Positions 1 to 8,736 of a stretch of DNA of 44,838 bases are shown in pieces (positions within the stretch are counted from its first letter, which is position 1; each line of letters opens with the position of its first letter). The stretch covers positions 1-44,838 of the forward strand of contig NZ_NWSX01000050.1 in the NCBI RefSeq assembly GCF_002531825.1. Direction: 5' to 3'. The notes beneath the pieces are model-generated. The model did no database searches. It was given only the letters and a program-made list of their open reading frames with translations, and was not told the DNA's origin. Source of the DNA: Rhizobium sp. J15 (GTDB taxonomy: Bacteria > Pseudomonadota > Alphaproteobacteria > Rhizobiales > Rhizobiaceae). Both the position numbers and the translations under genes were made by a program.

Positions 1-170
1 ACAATTGCGGCGTCTACGTCCAGCCGATCAACTATCCCACGGTGCCGAAGAAGACCGAGCGGCTGCGCATCACCCCGACGCCGCTGCATTCCGACGCCGA
101 TATCGCCCATCTCGTCGAGGCGCTGCATTCGCTCTGGTCGCGTTGCGCGCTGGCGCGGATGGTTGCCTGA
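1..170 (+). CDS. hemA: 5-aminolevulinate synthase, C-terminal end (partial)
   Basis: This is the last 55 codons of a gene that begins before the window; the reading frame starts at base 3 and stops with TGA at 168-170. The visible tail contains VQPINYPTVPKKTERLRITP, followed by a segment rich in His, Asp and Leu, which is the characteristic C-terminus of alpha-proteobacterial 5-aminolevulinate synthase. That enzyme is a PLP-dependent homodimer that condenses glycine and succinyl-CoA to make the first haem precursor in the cytoplasm (C4 pathway). The catalytic lysine lies upstream and is not visible. Rhizobia can carry more than one hemA copy, so this could be a plasmid-borne second copy. The next gene is convergent. 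Confidence 0.88.
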   Translation, partial: NCGVYVQPINYPTVPKKTERLRITPTPLHSDADIAHLVEALHSLWSRCALARMVA

Positions 171-200
171 CGGCTTGGGAAAGATGCCGGTTCAAACGGA

Positions 201-419
201 CTATTCTGCCTCCAGTAGGAGAGCTGTCGCCAGATACCCCATGCCTATGGTGCTGGCGAAGAGGTAGATGAACAGCCCCTGGGCGATGTAGCTGTCCGGC
301 GCTTGTGCCGAGGCGCCGGAGGACCAGGAACCGTTTTGCCAAACCAGAAATCCCACGGCGCATCCAATTGCAAAGCCCGTGGCCAATCGAGTGAGAATGA
401 AGCGGATCATGCGAGGCAT
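201..419 (-). CDS. small two-helix membrane protein, unknown function
   Basis: A 72-residue protein with two predicted transmembrane segments: about residues 8-27 (FILTRLATGFAIGCAVGFLV) and about 45-68 near the C-terminus. A short polar loop rich in Ser, Gly and Ala separates them. The start codon is preceded by GAGGT with good spacing. The gene is convergent with hemA and divergent from the LysE-family gene, so 420-545 should hold promoters for both directions. I do not recognise a named family. It resembles the small uncharacterised inner-membrane proteins common in Rhizobiaceae, and no function can be assigned. Confidence 0.6.
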   Translation of the reverse strand: MPRMIRFILTRLATGFAIGCAVGFLVWQNGSWSSGASAQAPDSYIAQGLFIYLFASTIGMGYLATALLLEAE

Positions 420-545
420 GGCGGCACCTCAAACCTGGTCAGAATAAACGAGCCGTCGCCGACAATGTTCCGGCCCAGGAATGATCTTTGTCAACGACTG
501 GACAGACCGGATCGGCGAGAAGCGAAAAAACGGAGAGATGTAACA

Positions 546-1244
546 GTGAATCTTCTGCCTTTCGCCGCCGGCGTTTTCACGCTTCTCATTCTGCCCGGTC
601 CGACCAATGCGATGCTGGCGATGGCATCTCAGGGTTTGACCGTCGGGCGCGCCGTCGTGCTGCTTGCAACGGTCCTATTCGCCTATCTCGCCGTCGTCCT
701 TGCGGCCTCCGGTCTCGCTGGCCCTTTTCTCATCGATCATCCCACGGTCGCGCAAGGCGTCAAACTTGCCTCGGCCAGCTGGGTATTCTACCTCGCCCTG
801 CGGCTCTGGGGCGTCGGATCGAGCGCTGTCGAGGCCGTCGGCGTCCGGCAGCTGGCTGTAACGACGCTGCTCAATCCGAAAGCACTCATCATCGGGCTGA
901 CAATGGTCCCCTCCTTGCGGGAGGTGTCTGCACTCACCGCCATCGCTGCTCTTGCATGCACCGTGGCGGCGGCATCCTCGATCTGGCTGTTGGTCGGCAG
1001 GATCATTCTGGGAAAGAAAAACCAGATGCCGCTGCTTGCCCAGCGATGCGGATCGGCAACGCTTATGATGTTCGCTGTCGTGCTGACGAGCACGCTGCTC
1101 TTTTCCAAGGGCGATCCGAGCGCCTTCCTCACCCGCCCGCTCAGTCCGGCCTTGCTTGCCGCTGCCTTCGCCGTCCCGCTGCTGGCCGTGCGCAAAAGGC
1201 GAGACGAGGCGTTGCCGCCTGTAGACGCGAGAGGCGCCCGATAG
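546..1244 (+). CDS. LysE/RhtB-family amino-acid exporter
   Basis: A protein of about 232 residues built almost entirely of hydrophobic helices (five or six), with the family's N-terminal signature LILPGPTNAML in the first helix. LysE/RhtB proteins export amino acids or small metabolites across the inner membrane using the proton gradient. The frame stays open upstream to 303. I place the start at GTG 546 because a GGAGAG ribosome-binding site sits 9-10 bases before it and because the protein then begins directly at the conserved first helix. The C-terminus ends in a basic tail (RKRRDE). The transported substrate cannot be read from the sequence. The gene appears to be monocistronic. Confidence 0.75.
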   Translation: MNLLPFAAGVFTLLILPGPTNAMLAMASQGLTVGRAVVLLATVLFAYLAVVLAASGLAGPFLIDHPTVAQGVKLASASWVFYLALRLWGVGSSAVEAVGVRQLAVTTLLNPKALIIGLTMVPSLREVSALTAIAALACTVAAASSIWLLVGRIILGKKNQMPLLAQRCGSATLMMFAVVLTSTLLFSKGDPSAFLTRPLSPALLAAAFAVPLLAVRKRRDEALPPVDARGAR

Positions 1245-1269
1245 GGTTAGTGCGGTGAGTATTGTAGAA

Positions 1270-1287
1270 TATGCGGATGTACGCATA
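1270..1287. promoter_or_regulatory. short inverted repeat upstream of the methyltransferase
   Basis: TATGCG and CGCATA form a perfect 6-bp inverted repeat with a 6-base centre, about 50-70 bases before the methyltransferase start. The position suits an operator or a 5' leader hairpin. No neighbouring regulator is known to bind it, so the function is a guess. Confidence 0.25.
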
Positions 1288-1340
1288 ATTTCTCCGGCCG
1301 TCGCTGCCAGGCAGGAATGATCGATGGCTTGGGGGATCTC

Positions 1341-2363
1341 ATGGAAACAATCGTCGAGGATGCCCATGCCGGCGTCGTGTCGCCCGAACTCGTGGTCGAT
1401 GCGCTGTTTGCGTGTCGAAAGACGGCCGCGATCCGGGCGGCCATCGAGCTCGATCTGTTCACGCATATCGGCGAGGGCAAGACGGCGGCCGTGCTGGCGT
1501 CGGCGACAGGCGCCTCGGAGCGCGGGGTGCGCATCCTGTGCGACTATCTCGTGGTCCATGGCTTCCTGACGAAGGAGAGCGGGCAGTATCGGATGACGCC
1601 CGCGACCGGAATGTTTCTCAATCGCAATTCGCCGGCCTATATGGGCTCCGCCATCGAATTCGTCGCCGCACCCGAAATACTGGACAATTTTCTGCGCGAT
1701 CCGGCCGCGGTCGTGCGGAACGGCGGTTCGGCCGGGCTTGCGAATATGTCGGCGGACAACCCCGTCTGGCTGAAGTTTGCGCGTGGCATGGGCTCCTTTA
1801 CCGGGCTCAGCGCCAGATTGCTGGCCGACGAAATCTCCGGCTGGCCGATCTCTCCCAGAAAGGTTCTGGACATTGCCGCGGGTCCCGGCATTTTCGGGAT
1901 CGAAATCGCGAAGGCCTTCCCATCGGCTGAGATCGTCGCCGTCGACTGGGCCGCGGTATTGGAGCTGTCGCGGCAGAATGCGGATAAAGCCGGCGTGGCT
2001 GACCGGTATCGGACGATCGCCGGCAGTGCCTTCGATGTCGAGTGGGGCACGGATTATGATCTCGTCCTGCTCCCGAACTTCCTGCACCACTTCGATCTGC
2101 CGACATGCGCAGAGCTGTTGCGAAAGGTCGGTGCGAGCCTTGCAAAGGATGGCCGGATCGTTGCGGTCGATTTCGTGCCGAACGAAGATGGCGTGTCGCC
2201 GCCTTTTCCGGCGGCGTTCTCCTGGGAGATGCTCGCCAGCACGCCGGCGGGCCAGGCCTATACGCAGAGCGAGTTGACTGAGATGGCCAGACTGGCGGGC
2301 CTTGCGGGCGTCATGGTCAAACCCATGCCGCCAACGCCGGCAAGCATCATTCTCTTTGAATAG
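1341..2363 (+). CDS. SAM-dependent O-methyltransferase-like protein
   Basis: The N-terminal ~100 residues form a winged-helix dimerisation domain of the plant-COMT/CrtF type (VVDALFACRKTAAIRAAIEL, then the LFTHIGEG segment). A class I S-adenosylmethionine-binding fold follows: motif I is VLDIAAGPGIFGIEIAKAFP, an acidic residue ends the second strand (VAVDW), and LLPNFLHHFD corresponds to the catalytic/base region of small-molecule O-methyltransferases. Members methylate hydroxyl groups of aromatic or polyketide-like compounds; the substrate here is unknown. I prefer ATG 1341 (340 aa) because GGGGGAT precedes it at ideal spacing. ATG 1317 is an in-frame alternative adding eight residues. The gene stands alone and converges on the ABC transporter operon. 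Confidence 0.75.
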   Translation: METIVEDAHAGVVSPELVVDALFACRKTAAIRAAIELDLFTHIGEGKTAAVLASATGASERGVRILCDYLVVHGFLTKESGQYRMTPATGMFLNRNSPAYMGSAIEFVAAPEILDNFLRDPAAVVRNGGSAGLANMSADNPVWLKFARGMGSFTGLSARLLADEISGWPISPRKVLDIAAGPGIFGIEIAKAFPSAEIVAVDWAAVLELSRQNADKAGVADRYRTIAGSAFDVEWGTDYDLVLLPNFLHHFDLPTCAELLRKVGASLAKDGRIVAVDFVPNEDGVSPPFPAAFSWEMLASTPAGQAYTQSELTEMARLAGLAGVMVKPMPPTPASIILFE

Positions 2364-2474
2364 CCATCGCTCCGAAGATCACGCACGGGGCGCGCGGCGG
2401 TCGGCGAGACGATCGGGGAGGCCGTGAAAGAGAGGGAAGGCGGTCATGTCCTGTGGTTCCGATGAGGCTCGGAG

Positions 2475-3218
2475 CTACGCCCTACCATACATCCGGCTCG
2501 CCCGCAGCAGGCGTTGCGAATAGGGATGTTCGACCGCGCCTCTTCGCAAGGCCTCGATATCGACCTGTTCGACGATCTCGCCCGCCTCCATGATGGCGAC
2601 GCGGCTGCACATGTGGGAGACGACGGCGAGATCGTGGCTGACGAGGAGATAGGTGAGGCCGCGCTCCTTGCGCAGGTCCTGGAGAAGATTGAGGATTTCG
2701 GCCTGGACCGAGACATCGAGCGCCGATGTCGGCTCGTCGAGGAGCAGGACGTCGGGGTTCAGCATCAGGGCGCGCGCGATCGCCACGCGCTGCCGCTGCC
2801 CGCCGGAGAGCTGGTGCGGAAATCGATAGCTGAGCGCCGGATCGAGGCCGACCGAGCGCAGCACGGCGTTCAAGTCGACGCTGTTCCTGTGCAGCCCCTG
2901 GTTGCGCAGCGGTTCCTGCAATTGCGAGCGGATGGTCTTGCGCGGATGGAGCGAGCCATAAGGGTCCTGGAACACCATCTGCACCCGCCGATAGAACGGC
3001 CGGCTGCGCTGGCGCTCCAGCGCCTCGCCGTTCAGCGCGATGCGGCCGTCATAGTGGGCGTTGAGGCCGGAAAGCGCCCGGAGAACCGTGGACTTGCCGC
3101 AGCCGGATTCGCCGACGAGACCGAAGGCGGTGCCGCTCTCGATGGCGAGGTTCACATCCCTGACGACAGGCCGCTGGCCGTGCCCGAAGCGGATGGTGAG
3201 ATTGTCGATCCGGATCAT
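2475..3218 (-). CDS. Opp/Dpp-type ABC transporter ATPase, second subunit (DppF-like)
   Basis: A 247-residue ATP-binding protein with Walker A GESGCGKST near residue 37, signature LSGGQRQRVAIARAL, Walker B DVLLLDEPTSALD and the H-loop VSHDLAV. Sequence and position fit the DppF/OppF half of a peptide-type importer. It is shorter than most DppF proteins (about 320 aa) because the usual C-terminal extension is reduced to a few dozen residues ending at the HPYSQRLL motif. It is the last gene of the nine-gene leftward operon, and its ATG overlaps the stop of the preceding ATPase by four bases, implying translational coupling. Its context points to a sugar acid or its oligomer as substrate, rather than peptides. 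Confidence 0.85.
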   Translation of the reverse strand: MIRIDNLTIRFGHGQRPVVRDVNLAIESGTAFGLVGESGCGKSTVLRALSGLNAHYDGRIALNGEALERQRSRPFYRRVQMVFQDPYGSLHPRKTIRSQLQEPLRNQGLHRNSVDLNAVLRSVGLDPALSYRFPHQLSGGQRQRVAIARALMLNPDVLLLDEPTSALDVSVQAEILNLLQDLRKERGLTYLLVSHDLAVVSHMCSRVAIMEAGEIVEQVDIEALRRGAVEHPYSQRLLRASRMYGRA

Positions 3219-4072
3219 CGCGGCGCCTCCGCTGTCAGGTCATTCAGCCAGGCTGGATCGCGCTTCAGGATCGGCAGCCGGGCGGGCGGGTTCTCGATCG
3301 TCGGCAGCGAGGCCAGCAGCCCTTGCGTATAGGGATGTTTGGCCTTGTCGAGATCGCGCGCCTCCAGCACTTCCACGACGCGGCCGGCATACATGATGAG
3401 GACGCGATCGCAGAAATTGCGGATGAGGTTGAGGTCGTGGCTGATGAAGATCAGGCCGAGATTGCGGCGGGAAACGAGTTCGTCGAGCAGCGCCAGGATT
3501 TCGAGCCTGACCGTGACGTCGAGCGCCGAGGTCGGCTCGTCGGCGATCAGCACCTCGGGTTCGGCGATCAGCATCATGGCGATCATCACGCGCTGGCCCA
3601 TCCCGCCGGATATTTCATGCGGGTAGAGGCGGGCGACGCGCTCGGGATCGCGGATCTGGACGGCTTCGAGCATGTCGAGCGCCTGGGCGTAGGTCTTTTT
3701 CGCGCTCACCTTGGGATGATGGAAGCGGTAGGTCTCGGCGATCTGTTCGCCGATCCGCATGACAGGATTGAGCGAATATTTCGGGTCCTGCAGGATGAGG
3801 CCGATCCGCCGCCCGCGGATCGTCATCATCGTCCGCTCATCCGCCCTGAGGAGATCCAGGTCGTGAAAGCGCATGTGCTCGGCGCTGACCTGTGCTGTCG
3901 GCGGCAGCAGTTTCATGATCGCCCGGCCGACGGTGGATTTGCCCGAGCCGGACTCGCCGACGATGCCGAGTTTTTCCTGGCCGAGCGCGAAGCTCACGCC
4001 GCGCACTGCGCGCATGTGGCCGCCGCCATAGGCGATTTCGAGGTTGCGGATATCGATCAGGGGCTGCGTCAT
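3215..4072 (-). CDS. Opp/Dpp-type ABC transporter ATPase, first subunit (DppD-like)
   Basis: A protein of about 285 residues beginning MTQPLIDIRNLEIAYGGG. It shows Walker A GESGSGKST, signature SGGMGQRVMIAMML, Walker B VLIADEPTSALD and the C-terminal HPYTQGLLASLP segment typical of DppD/OppD. The frame is open for another 290 codons upstream, but only as an antisense-style shadow of the permease. The true ATG at 4072 overlaps the permease stop by four bases (ATGA). With its partner at 2475-3218 it would energise the two permeases just upstream. The glycine in the signature (SGGMGQR instead of SGGMRQR) is a small departure from the consensus. Confidence 0.85.
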   Translation of the reverse strand: MTQPLIDIRNLEIAYGGGHMRAVRGVSFALGQEKLGIVGESGSGKSTVGRAIMKLLPPTAQVSAEHMRFHDLDLLRADERTMMTIRGRRIGLILQDPKYSLNPVMRIGEQIAETYRFHHPKVSAKKTYAQALDMLEAVQIRDPERVARLYPHEISGGMGQRVMIAMMLIAEPEVLIADEPTSALDVTVRLEILALLDELVSRRNLGLIFISHDLNLIRNFCDRVLIMYAGRVVEVLEARDLDKAKHPYTQGLLASLPTIENPPARLPILKRDPAWLNDLTAEAPR

Positions 4073-5004
4073 TCCGAACCTCTCGGGTCGAGCACGTCGC
4101 GCAACGCATCGCCGACGAGATTGAAGGAAAGGCTGACGAGCGCAATGGCGATGCCGGGCGCGGCGATCACCCAGGGGCTGTCGAGCATGAATTCGCGGCC
4201 GCTGGCGGCCATCGAACCCCATTCCGGCCATGGTGGCTGCGCGCCGAGGCCGAGAAAACCGAGACCGGCGGCGGTGATGATGATGCCGGCCATGTTGAGG
4301 GTGACGCGCACGATCACCGAAGGAATGCACATCGGCAGGATGTGGCGGGTGATGATCGCGATCGACGTCGCGCCCTGCAGGCGCACGGCGGCGATATAAT
4401 CCGCCTTGCGCAGGCTGAGCGTCTCGGCGCGTGCCAGGCGCGCGATCGGCGGCCAGGCCGTCAGCGAAATGGCGATGATCGCATTGGTGATGCCGGGGCC
4501 GAGAGCGGCGGCAAAACCAAGCGCCAGCACCAGCCCGGGAAAGGAGAGGAAGATATCGGTGATGCGCATCAGGATCTCGTCGACGATGCCGCCGAAATAG
4601 CCGGAGAAGGTGCCGATCAGCAGGCCGAGCGGTGCGACGATGATCGTGACCAGCATGATGATGTAGAGCGTCGTGCGGGCGCCGTAGATCACGCGCGCAA
4701 AGACGTCGCGGCCGAAATTGTCGGTGCCGAGCCAATGTTCGGCGGAGGGCGGCGCAAGCCGCCCGGCCATATCCTGAACGATCGGATCGTAACTCGTCAG
4801 CAGCGGAGCGGCCGTCGCCACGACCATCAAGAGCACGATGATGACGAGGCCGGCAAGGCCGAGCGGATGCAGGCTGAATTTCTGCCAGCCCTGATGGATC
4901 TGCTGCGCCGACGACTGGAACCAGCCCTGAGGCTCGGGCGCCTGCAGCCATTTGCGAAGGCTGCCGGCATGGCTGCTGTGTGCATCTTCGGTGGAGATCG
5001 TCAT
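4069..5004 (-). CDS. Opp/Dpp-type ABC transporter permease (DppC-like)
   Basis: About 311 residues. A cytoplasmic N-terminal stretch (to residue ~45) is followed by a first transmembrane helix (LGLAGLVIIVLLMVVATAAP), a periplasmic loop containing HWLGTDNFGRDVFARVIYG, which is the hallmark of DppC/OppC subunits, and a block of five helices. The EAA loop that contacts the ATPases is visible as AAVRLQGATSIAIITRHILP. A TTG codon at 5028 would add eight residues, but ATG 5004 lies four bases after the stop of the partner permease and gives the more natural start. It forms the channel together with the 5009-6106 product. Confidence 0.85.
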   Translation of the reverse strand: MTISTEDAHSSHAGSLRKWLQAPEPQGWFQSSAQQIHQGWQKFSLHPLGLAGLVIIVLLMVVATAAPLLTSYDPIVQDMAGRLAPPSAEHWLGTDNFGRDVFARVIYGARTTLYIIMLVTIIVAPLGLLIGTFSGYFGGIVDEILMRITDIFLSFPGLVLALGFAAALGPGITNAIIAISLTAWPPIARLARAETLSLRKADYIAAVRLQGATSIAIITRHILPMCIPSVIVRVTLNMAGIIITAAGLGFLGLGAQPPWPEWGSMAASGREFMLDSPWVIAAPGIAIALVSLSFNLVGDALRDVLDPRGSE

Positions 5005-5008
5005 GGCG

Positions 5009-6106
5009 TCACCGTGTTCTCGGATCAAGGATGCGATAGAGGACGTCGGACAGGATGTTGATCGTCAGGAAGACGGCGCCGATCGTCAGCACCGAGCCCA
5101 TGACGACGTTCATGTCGTTCATCTGCAGCCCGCGGGTGAGGTATTGGCCAAGCCCCGGCCAGCCGAAAACCGTTTCGATCAGCACCGCGCCTTCCAGCAG
5201 ACCGCCGAAGGTCAGCGCCAGGATCGTCAGCAGCTGCACGCGGATATTGCGGAAGGCATGGCGCCAGACGACCTTGCGGGTGCCGAGACCCTTTGCCCGC
5301 GCGGTGATGATGTATTCCTGGCTCAGCTGCTCCAGCATGAAGCTTCGCGACATGCGGCTGATATAGGCGACGGAGTAATAGCCGAGGATTGCCGCCGGCA
5401 GGATGATGTGGCCGAGCGCATTGTGAAACACGTCCCACTGGCCCTCGATCGCCGCATCGATCAAGAGAAAGCCGGTCATCGGCGTGACGAGGCCTTCGTA
5501 GAAGACGTCGACCCGGCCCGACGCGCCGACGAGCTTCAGCTTGGCGTAGAAGATGAAGAGCGCCATCAGGCCGGTCCAGAAGATCGGAATGGAATGGCCG
5601 GCAAGCGCGACGATGCGGGCGATGTGGTCGATGATCGTCCCGCGCTTGACCGCAGCGGTAATCCCCAGGGGAATGCCGACGATCGCCCCGATAATCATGG
5701 CGATGATGGCAAGCTCGATGGTCGCCGGAAAGATCGTCATCAGATCGGTCAGGATCGGCTGGCCCGTCGTCGCCGACATGCCGAGATCGCCCGTGGCGAT
5801 CTTGCCGACATAGGAGAGGAACTGCATCCAGATCGGCTGCCCGAGCCCCAGCTCATTGTAGACGCGGTCGTAAACCTCCTTGCTGACCTCCGCCCCGGTG
5901 ATTGCCAGCACCGGGTCGGCAGGCAGCAGGCGGCCCATCGAGAAGGTCAGGAAAAGCAGGCCGAGCAGCGTCGTGACGACTGCCACCACGCGCCCCGCCA
6001 GCCGCCGCAGCAGGCTCAGCAGAGGGTGCGGGGCCGCCTCGGCGAACCCGCTCCCCGCCGGCTGGCGGCTTGCCTCCTGCTTCGATGTCAGATCGGCGCT
6101 CGCCAC
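5009..6106 (-). CDS. Opp/Dpp-type ABC transporter permease (DppB-like)
   Basis: A 365-residue integral membrane protein. It has an unusually long cytoplasmic N-terminus of about 30 residues, then a first helix with the DppB-type pattern (FLTFSMGRLLPADPVLAI), the ELGLGQPIWMQFLSYVGKI segment, and an EAA loop around YIITARAKGLGTRKVVWRHA. The start is GTG at 6106. An AAGGAG sequence that also includes the binding-protein stop codon sits at ideal distance before it, so expression is probably coupled to that gene. The C-terminus ends DPRTR, as is usual for this family. Confidence 0.85.
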   Translation of the reverse strand: MASADLTSKQEASRQPAGSGFAEAAPHPLLSLLRRLAGRVVAVVTTLLGLLFLTFSMGRLLPADPVLAITGAEVSKEVYDRVYNELGLGQPIWMQFLSYVGKIATGDLGMSATTGQPILTDLMTIFPATIELAIIAMIIGAIVGIPLGITAAVKRGTIIDHIARIVALAGHSIPIFWTGLMALFIFYAKLKLVGASGRVDVFYEGLVTPMTGFLLIDAAIEGQWDVFHNALGHIILPAAILGYYSVAYISRMSRSFMLEQLSQEYIITARAKGLGTRKVVWRHAFRNIRVQLLTILALTFGGLLEGAVLIETVFGWPGLGQYLTRGLQMNDMNVVMGSVLTIGAVFLTINILSDVLYRILDPRTR

Positions 6107-6111
6107 GCGCT

Positions 6112-7698
6112 CTACTCCTTGGTCACGTCATGCCAGCGTGTCGACCATGTCGTGTGGCCGTGATAATTCTTCACGTTGGCGCGCATGACATAGGGGTCGG
6201 TTCGCTGGAAGAAGATGACGAGCGGCGAAGCCATGCCGGCATAGATGCCGTCCATCTTCTTGAAGATGTCGGTGCGCTTTTCCGTGTCGCGCTCCCGCAT
6301 CGACTGGTCGATGAGCGTGTTGAGCTCGTCCACCTTCATGCCGGTGCGCCAGAGATAATAGCTCCCGAGGCGCGCCTCGTCGCTGTTGTCGGGGTTGAAG
6401 GCATATTGCGTGGCGACGGCGAAGGGGTCCGGCAGGCGGGCGCCGGAATTGCCGAGCAGCACTTCGAACTTGCGCTCGCGGAAGGCGGGCGTGAACTCGC
6501 CGGGCACGAGATCGAGATCGAAACCGGCGGCGCGTGCACTCGCCTGCAGCGCTTCCGCAAAGGGCAGGGTTGGGGCTCCCGAGGGGTTGAGCACCTTCTT
6601 CAGGCCGTTCGGATATCCGGCCTCAGCCAGCAACTGCTTGGCCTTTGCGGGATCGTAGTCGTAGCGAACGGCCGTTTCGCCGGGCGCGCCGATCATGCCG
6701 CGCGGGATCATCGACTGCCAGGGAAAGCCGGTATAACGCATGATGTTGCCGGAGATCGCCTTCCAGTCGAAGGCATATTGGAAGGCCTCGCGAACCTTCG
6801 GCTTCTGCAGATCGGGGTCTTTCTGGTTGAGAGCGATATAGTAGAAGCCGAGACCCGGGACGTTTTCGATGACCATGTCCTTGTTGGTGGCGAGCGCATC
6901 GAGATCGCCGCTTGCCACATACTGGCCGACATCGACGTCGCCGGCTTCGAGCTGAAGCCGGAGATTGCCGGATTCCGGGATATGGCGAGCGACGACACGC
7001 GCCATGGCCGGTTTGCCGCCCCAGTATTTCGGCTGCGCATTGAAGATCGCCACGTCGTTCGGACGCCACTGCGCCAGGCTGAAGGGGCCACTGCCGGCGG
7101 AATTGGCCGAAAGCCAGGCGCCGCCGAAATCGCCGTTCGCCTCATGCGAAAGGACCGTCTTCTTGTCGACGATGCCGATCGAGGAGCCGGCCAGCGAATA
7201 GAGGACGAGGTCGGTGTTGACCGCCTGCGGCAGCTCGATCTCCAGCGTGTGCTCATCCTTGGCGCGGACGAGCTTCTCGACGTTATCGGCCGTGAAGCCC
7301 CAGAGGGCGACGTCGGTGGAGCCGACCTGGCCCATCTTGATGACGCGCTGGATCGACCAGGCGGCATCCTCGGCGGTCACCTTGTTGCCGCTCTGGAAGA
7401 CCGCGTCGTCACGCAGGGTCAGCGTGATGATCTTGCCGTCGTCCGAGACGCTCCATTGCGTCGCCAGCATCGGCTTCAGCGTCTTCAGATCGTCCGGCGA
7501 CAATTGCACGAGGTTGTCATAGAGGTTCGAGATCAGCTCGGACACCGTGCGGGCATTGTTCTGGGCCGGATCGAGCGTGCGGATACCGGTGAGATTCGTC
7601 CCGATCACCAGCATGTTGGGCGGCGATGCCGCCAGGCTCGGCTGCGCCGCCGCCAGGGCGCCGGTAATCGCGATCGTCGTCAGTAGCTGTTTCAGCAT
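6112..7698 (-). CDS. periplasmic solute-binding protein, family 5 (Opp/Dpp type)
   Basis: About 528 residues with a Sec signal peptide (MLKQLLTTIAITGALAAAQPSLA, cleavage near residue 23). The mature family-5 binding protein includes the early segment LKPMLATQWSVSDDGKIITL and the domain feature VREAFQYAFDWKAI. Such proteins capture peptides, nickel, opines or oligosaccharides in the periplasm for an ABC importer. The start at ATG 7698 is chosen because GGGAGGT lies seven bases upstream and the signal peptide then starts correctly; the frame opens five codons earlier. It is co-transcribed with sugar-acid enzymes upstream and its own permeases and ATPases downstream, so I infer an acidic sugar derivative as ligand. 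Confidence 0.85.
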   Translation of the reverse strand: MLKQLLTTIAITGALAAAQPSLAASPPNMLVIGTNLTGIRTLDPAQNNARTVSELISNLYDNLVQLSPDDLKTLKPMLATQWSVSDDGKIITLTLRDDAVFQSGNKVTAEDAAWSIQRVIKMGQVGSTDVALWGFTADNVEKLVRAKDEHTLEIELPQAVNTDLVLYSLAGSSIGIVDKKTVLSHEANGDFGGAWLSANSAGSGPFSLAQWRPNDVAIFNAQPKYWGGKPAMARVVARHIPESGNLRLQLEAGDVDVGQYVASGDLDALATNKDMVIENVPGLGFYYIALNQKDPDLQKPKVREAFQYAFDWKAISGNIMRYTGFPWQSMIPRGMIGAPGETAVRYDYDPAKAKQLLAEAGYPNGLKKVLNPSGAPTLPFAEALQASARAAGFDLDLVPGEFTPAFRERKFEVLLGNSGARLPDPFAVATQYAFNPDNSDEARLGSYYLWRTGMKVDELNTLIDQSMRERDTEKRTDIFKKMDGIYAGMASPLVIFFQRTDPYVMRANVKNYHGHTTWSTRWHDVTKE

Positions 7699-7762
7699 CT
7701 CAAGACCTCCCAATCTCGTGGCGCCATCCCGCGCCTGTTGCTTGCAGAAGAATGTTTCGAAC

Positions 7763-8713
7763 TTAACCGGCAGCCTTCACGGCCTGCCGGTCCGGTTGCG
7801 TTTCAATGTCGCCCTCGGCCTCCCAGCCTCGAAGCAGGCGATGCAGCTCCTCGCGGTCCTGCTGATCGAGCTGCGGCAGTCCCGGCACGCGCACCGGCCC
7901 GACATCGAGGCCGGAATAGGTGACGGCCTCTTTCACGACGGTCACGTTCGCGCCGTTGCGGAATTTGGTGCGCATCCGCTCGAAGGGTTCGAGCTTGCCG
8001 ACGATTGCTCTCGCCGCGGCGAAATCGCCCTTTTCGAGCGCGTCGTGGACGGCGAGCGATAGCTTCGGCGCGACGTTGACGAGGCCGGACGTGAAGCCGC
8101 GCGCGCCGGCCGCGGTGAAGGTCGGCGCCCAGCTTTCGGCCAGGCCGCAGACGAAGAGCGCGCCGTTGGGATCGGCGGCGGGAATCGCGCGCGACAGCAG
8201 CATCAGATCTGTTGTGGCGAACTTGATGCCGGCGATATTGCCGTGATTGGCGAGGCGGACGATTTCCGCGACGCTGAAACCCTCGGCCCTTACATAGGCG
8301 ACGAGCGGCAGGGCGGACGCATCGGCGAGATTGCAGAAATAATCGATCTGCGCCGAAGGGGCTGCGAAAGGATCGACGGGCTGGTGCGACATGACGGCCG
8401 ATGCGCCGATCGCGGCGGCATCCCTGGCCATGCCGATCGCTTCGCGCAGCGACCGGCCGACTGCCGCCGTCACCGGCGCACGGCCGTCGACGCCGGCGAC
8501 GGCTGCCTCGTGGACGATCCGGATCTCCTGCGGCGTCAGCGCGTAGAATTCCCCAGTATTGCCGGCTGCGACGATGTTGTGAATGCCCGCCGCCGCCACC
8601 CGCGCATAAACCTCCGCGGTAATCCGGGGTTCGACTTCGCCCCCCCCGTCGTAAGCTGTGACGGGCACGCCCGACACGCCCGTAAGCGCCTTGCGCATGA
8701 TCGCGATGCTCAT
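7763..8713 (-). CDS. DapA-family lyase, probably 2-keto-3-deoxy sugar-acid dehydratase or aldolase
   Basis: About 316 residues forming the (beta/alpha)8 barrel of the dihydrodipicolinate synthase/N-acetylneuraminate lyase family. Numbered from ATG 8713, the GxxGE motif that binds the keto-acid carboxylate is GNTGEF at 51-56, the catalytic tyrosine is Y140 (VAYVR) and the Schiff-base lysine is K164 (GIKFAT). With uronate-dehydrogenase-like and lactonase genes directly upstream, the likely role is the last step of an oxidative uronate route: 5-dehydro-4-deoxyglucarate dehydratase or a 2-keto-3-deoxy acid aldolase. The C-terminal GPVRVPGLPQL resembles KdgD-type proteins. ATG 8737 is an alternative start that overlaps the lactonase stop; GGGG favours 8713. 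True DapA function is unlikely in this context. Confidence 0.72.
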   Translation of the reverse strand: MSIAIMRKALTGVSGVPVTAYDGGGEVEPRITAEVYARVAAAGIHNIVAAGNTGEFYALTPQEIRIVHEAAVAGVDGRAPVTAAVGRSLREAIGMARDAAAIGASAVMSHQPVDPFAAPSAQIDYFCNLADASALPLVAYVRAEGFSVAEIVRLANHGNIAGIKFATTDLMLLSRAIPAADPNGALFVCGLAESWAPTFTAAGARGFTSGLVNVAPKLSLAVHDALEKGDFAAARAIVGKLEPFERMRTKFRNGANVTVVKEAVTYSGLDVGPVRVPGLPQLDQQDREELHRLLRGWEAEGDIETQPDRQAVKAAG

Positions 8714-8736
8714 TTTTCTACCCCGTTCGCTTTCCA

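Noticed and set aside
303..545. 81-codon upstream extension of the LysE-family ORF
   Set aside because: It has no family-like sequence, overlaps a coding region on the other strand, and a good ribosome-binding site marks GTG 546 as the start.
675..2090. Long open frame (471 codons) on the minus strand across the LysE and methyltransferase genes
   Set aside because: Composition is rich in Arg, Gly, His and Asp, typical of an antisense shadow in high-GC DNA; both sense-strand genes match known families.
2364..2474. Bidirectional terminator between the methyltransferase and the DppF-like gene
   Set aside because: The two genes converge here, but I could not find a convincing stem with a T-run.
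3215..4951. N-terminal fusion of the DppD-like ATPase to another protein
   Set aside because: The frame is open upstream of 4072, but that part is an out-of-frame reading of the permease and has no domain; ATG 4072 with the ATGA overlap is the real start.
4952..6163. 403-codon plus-strand frame opposite the DppB-like permease
   Set aside because: Antisense shadow with no recognisable domain; the minus strand encodes a clear permease.
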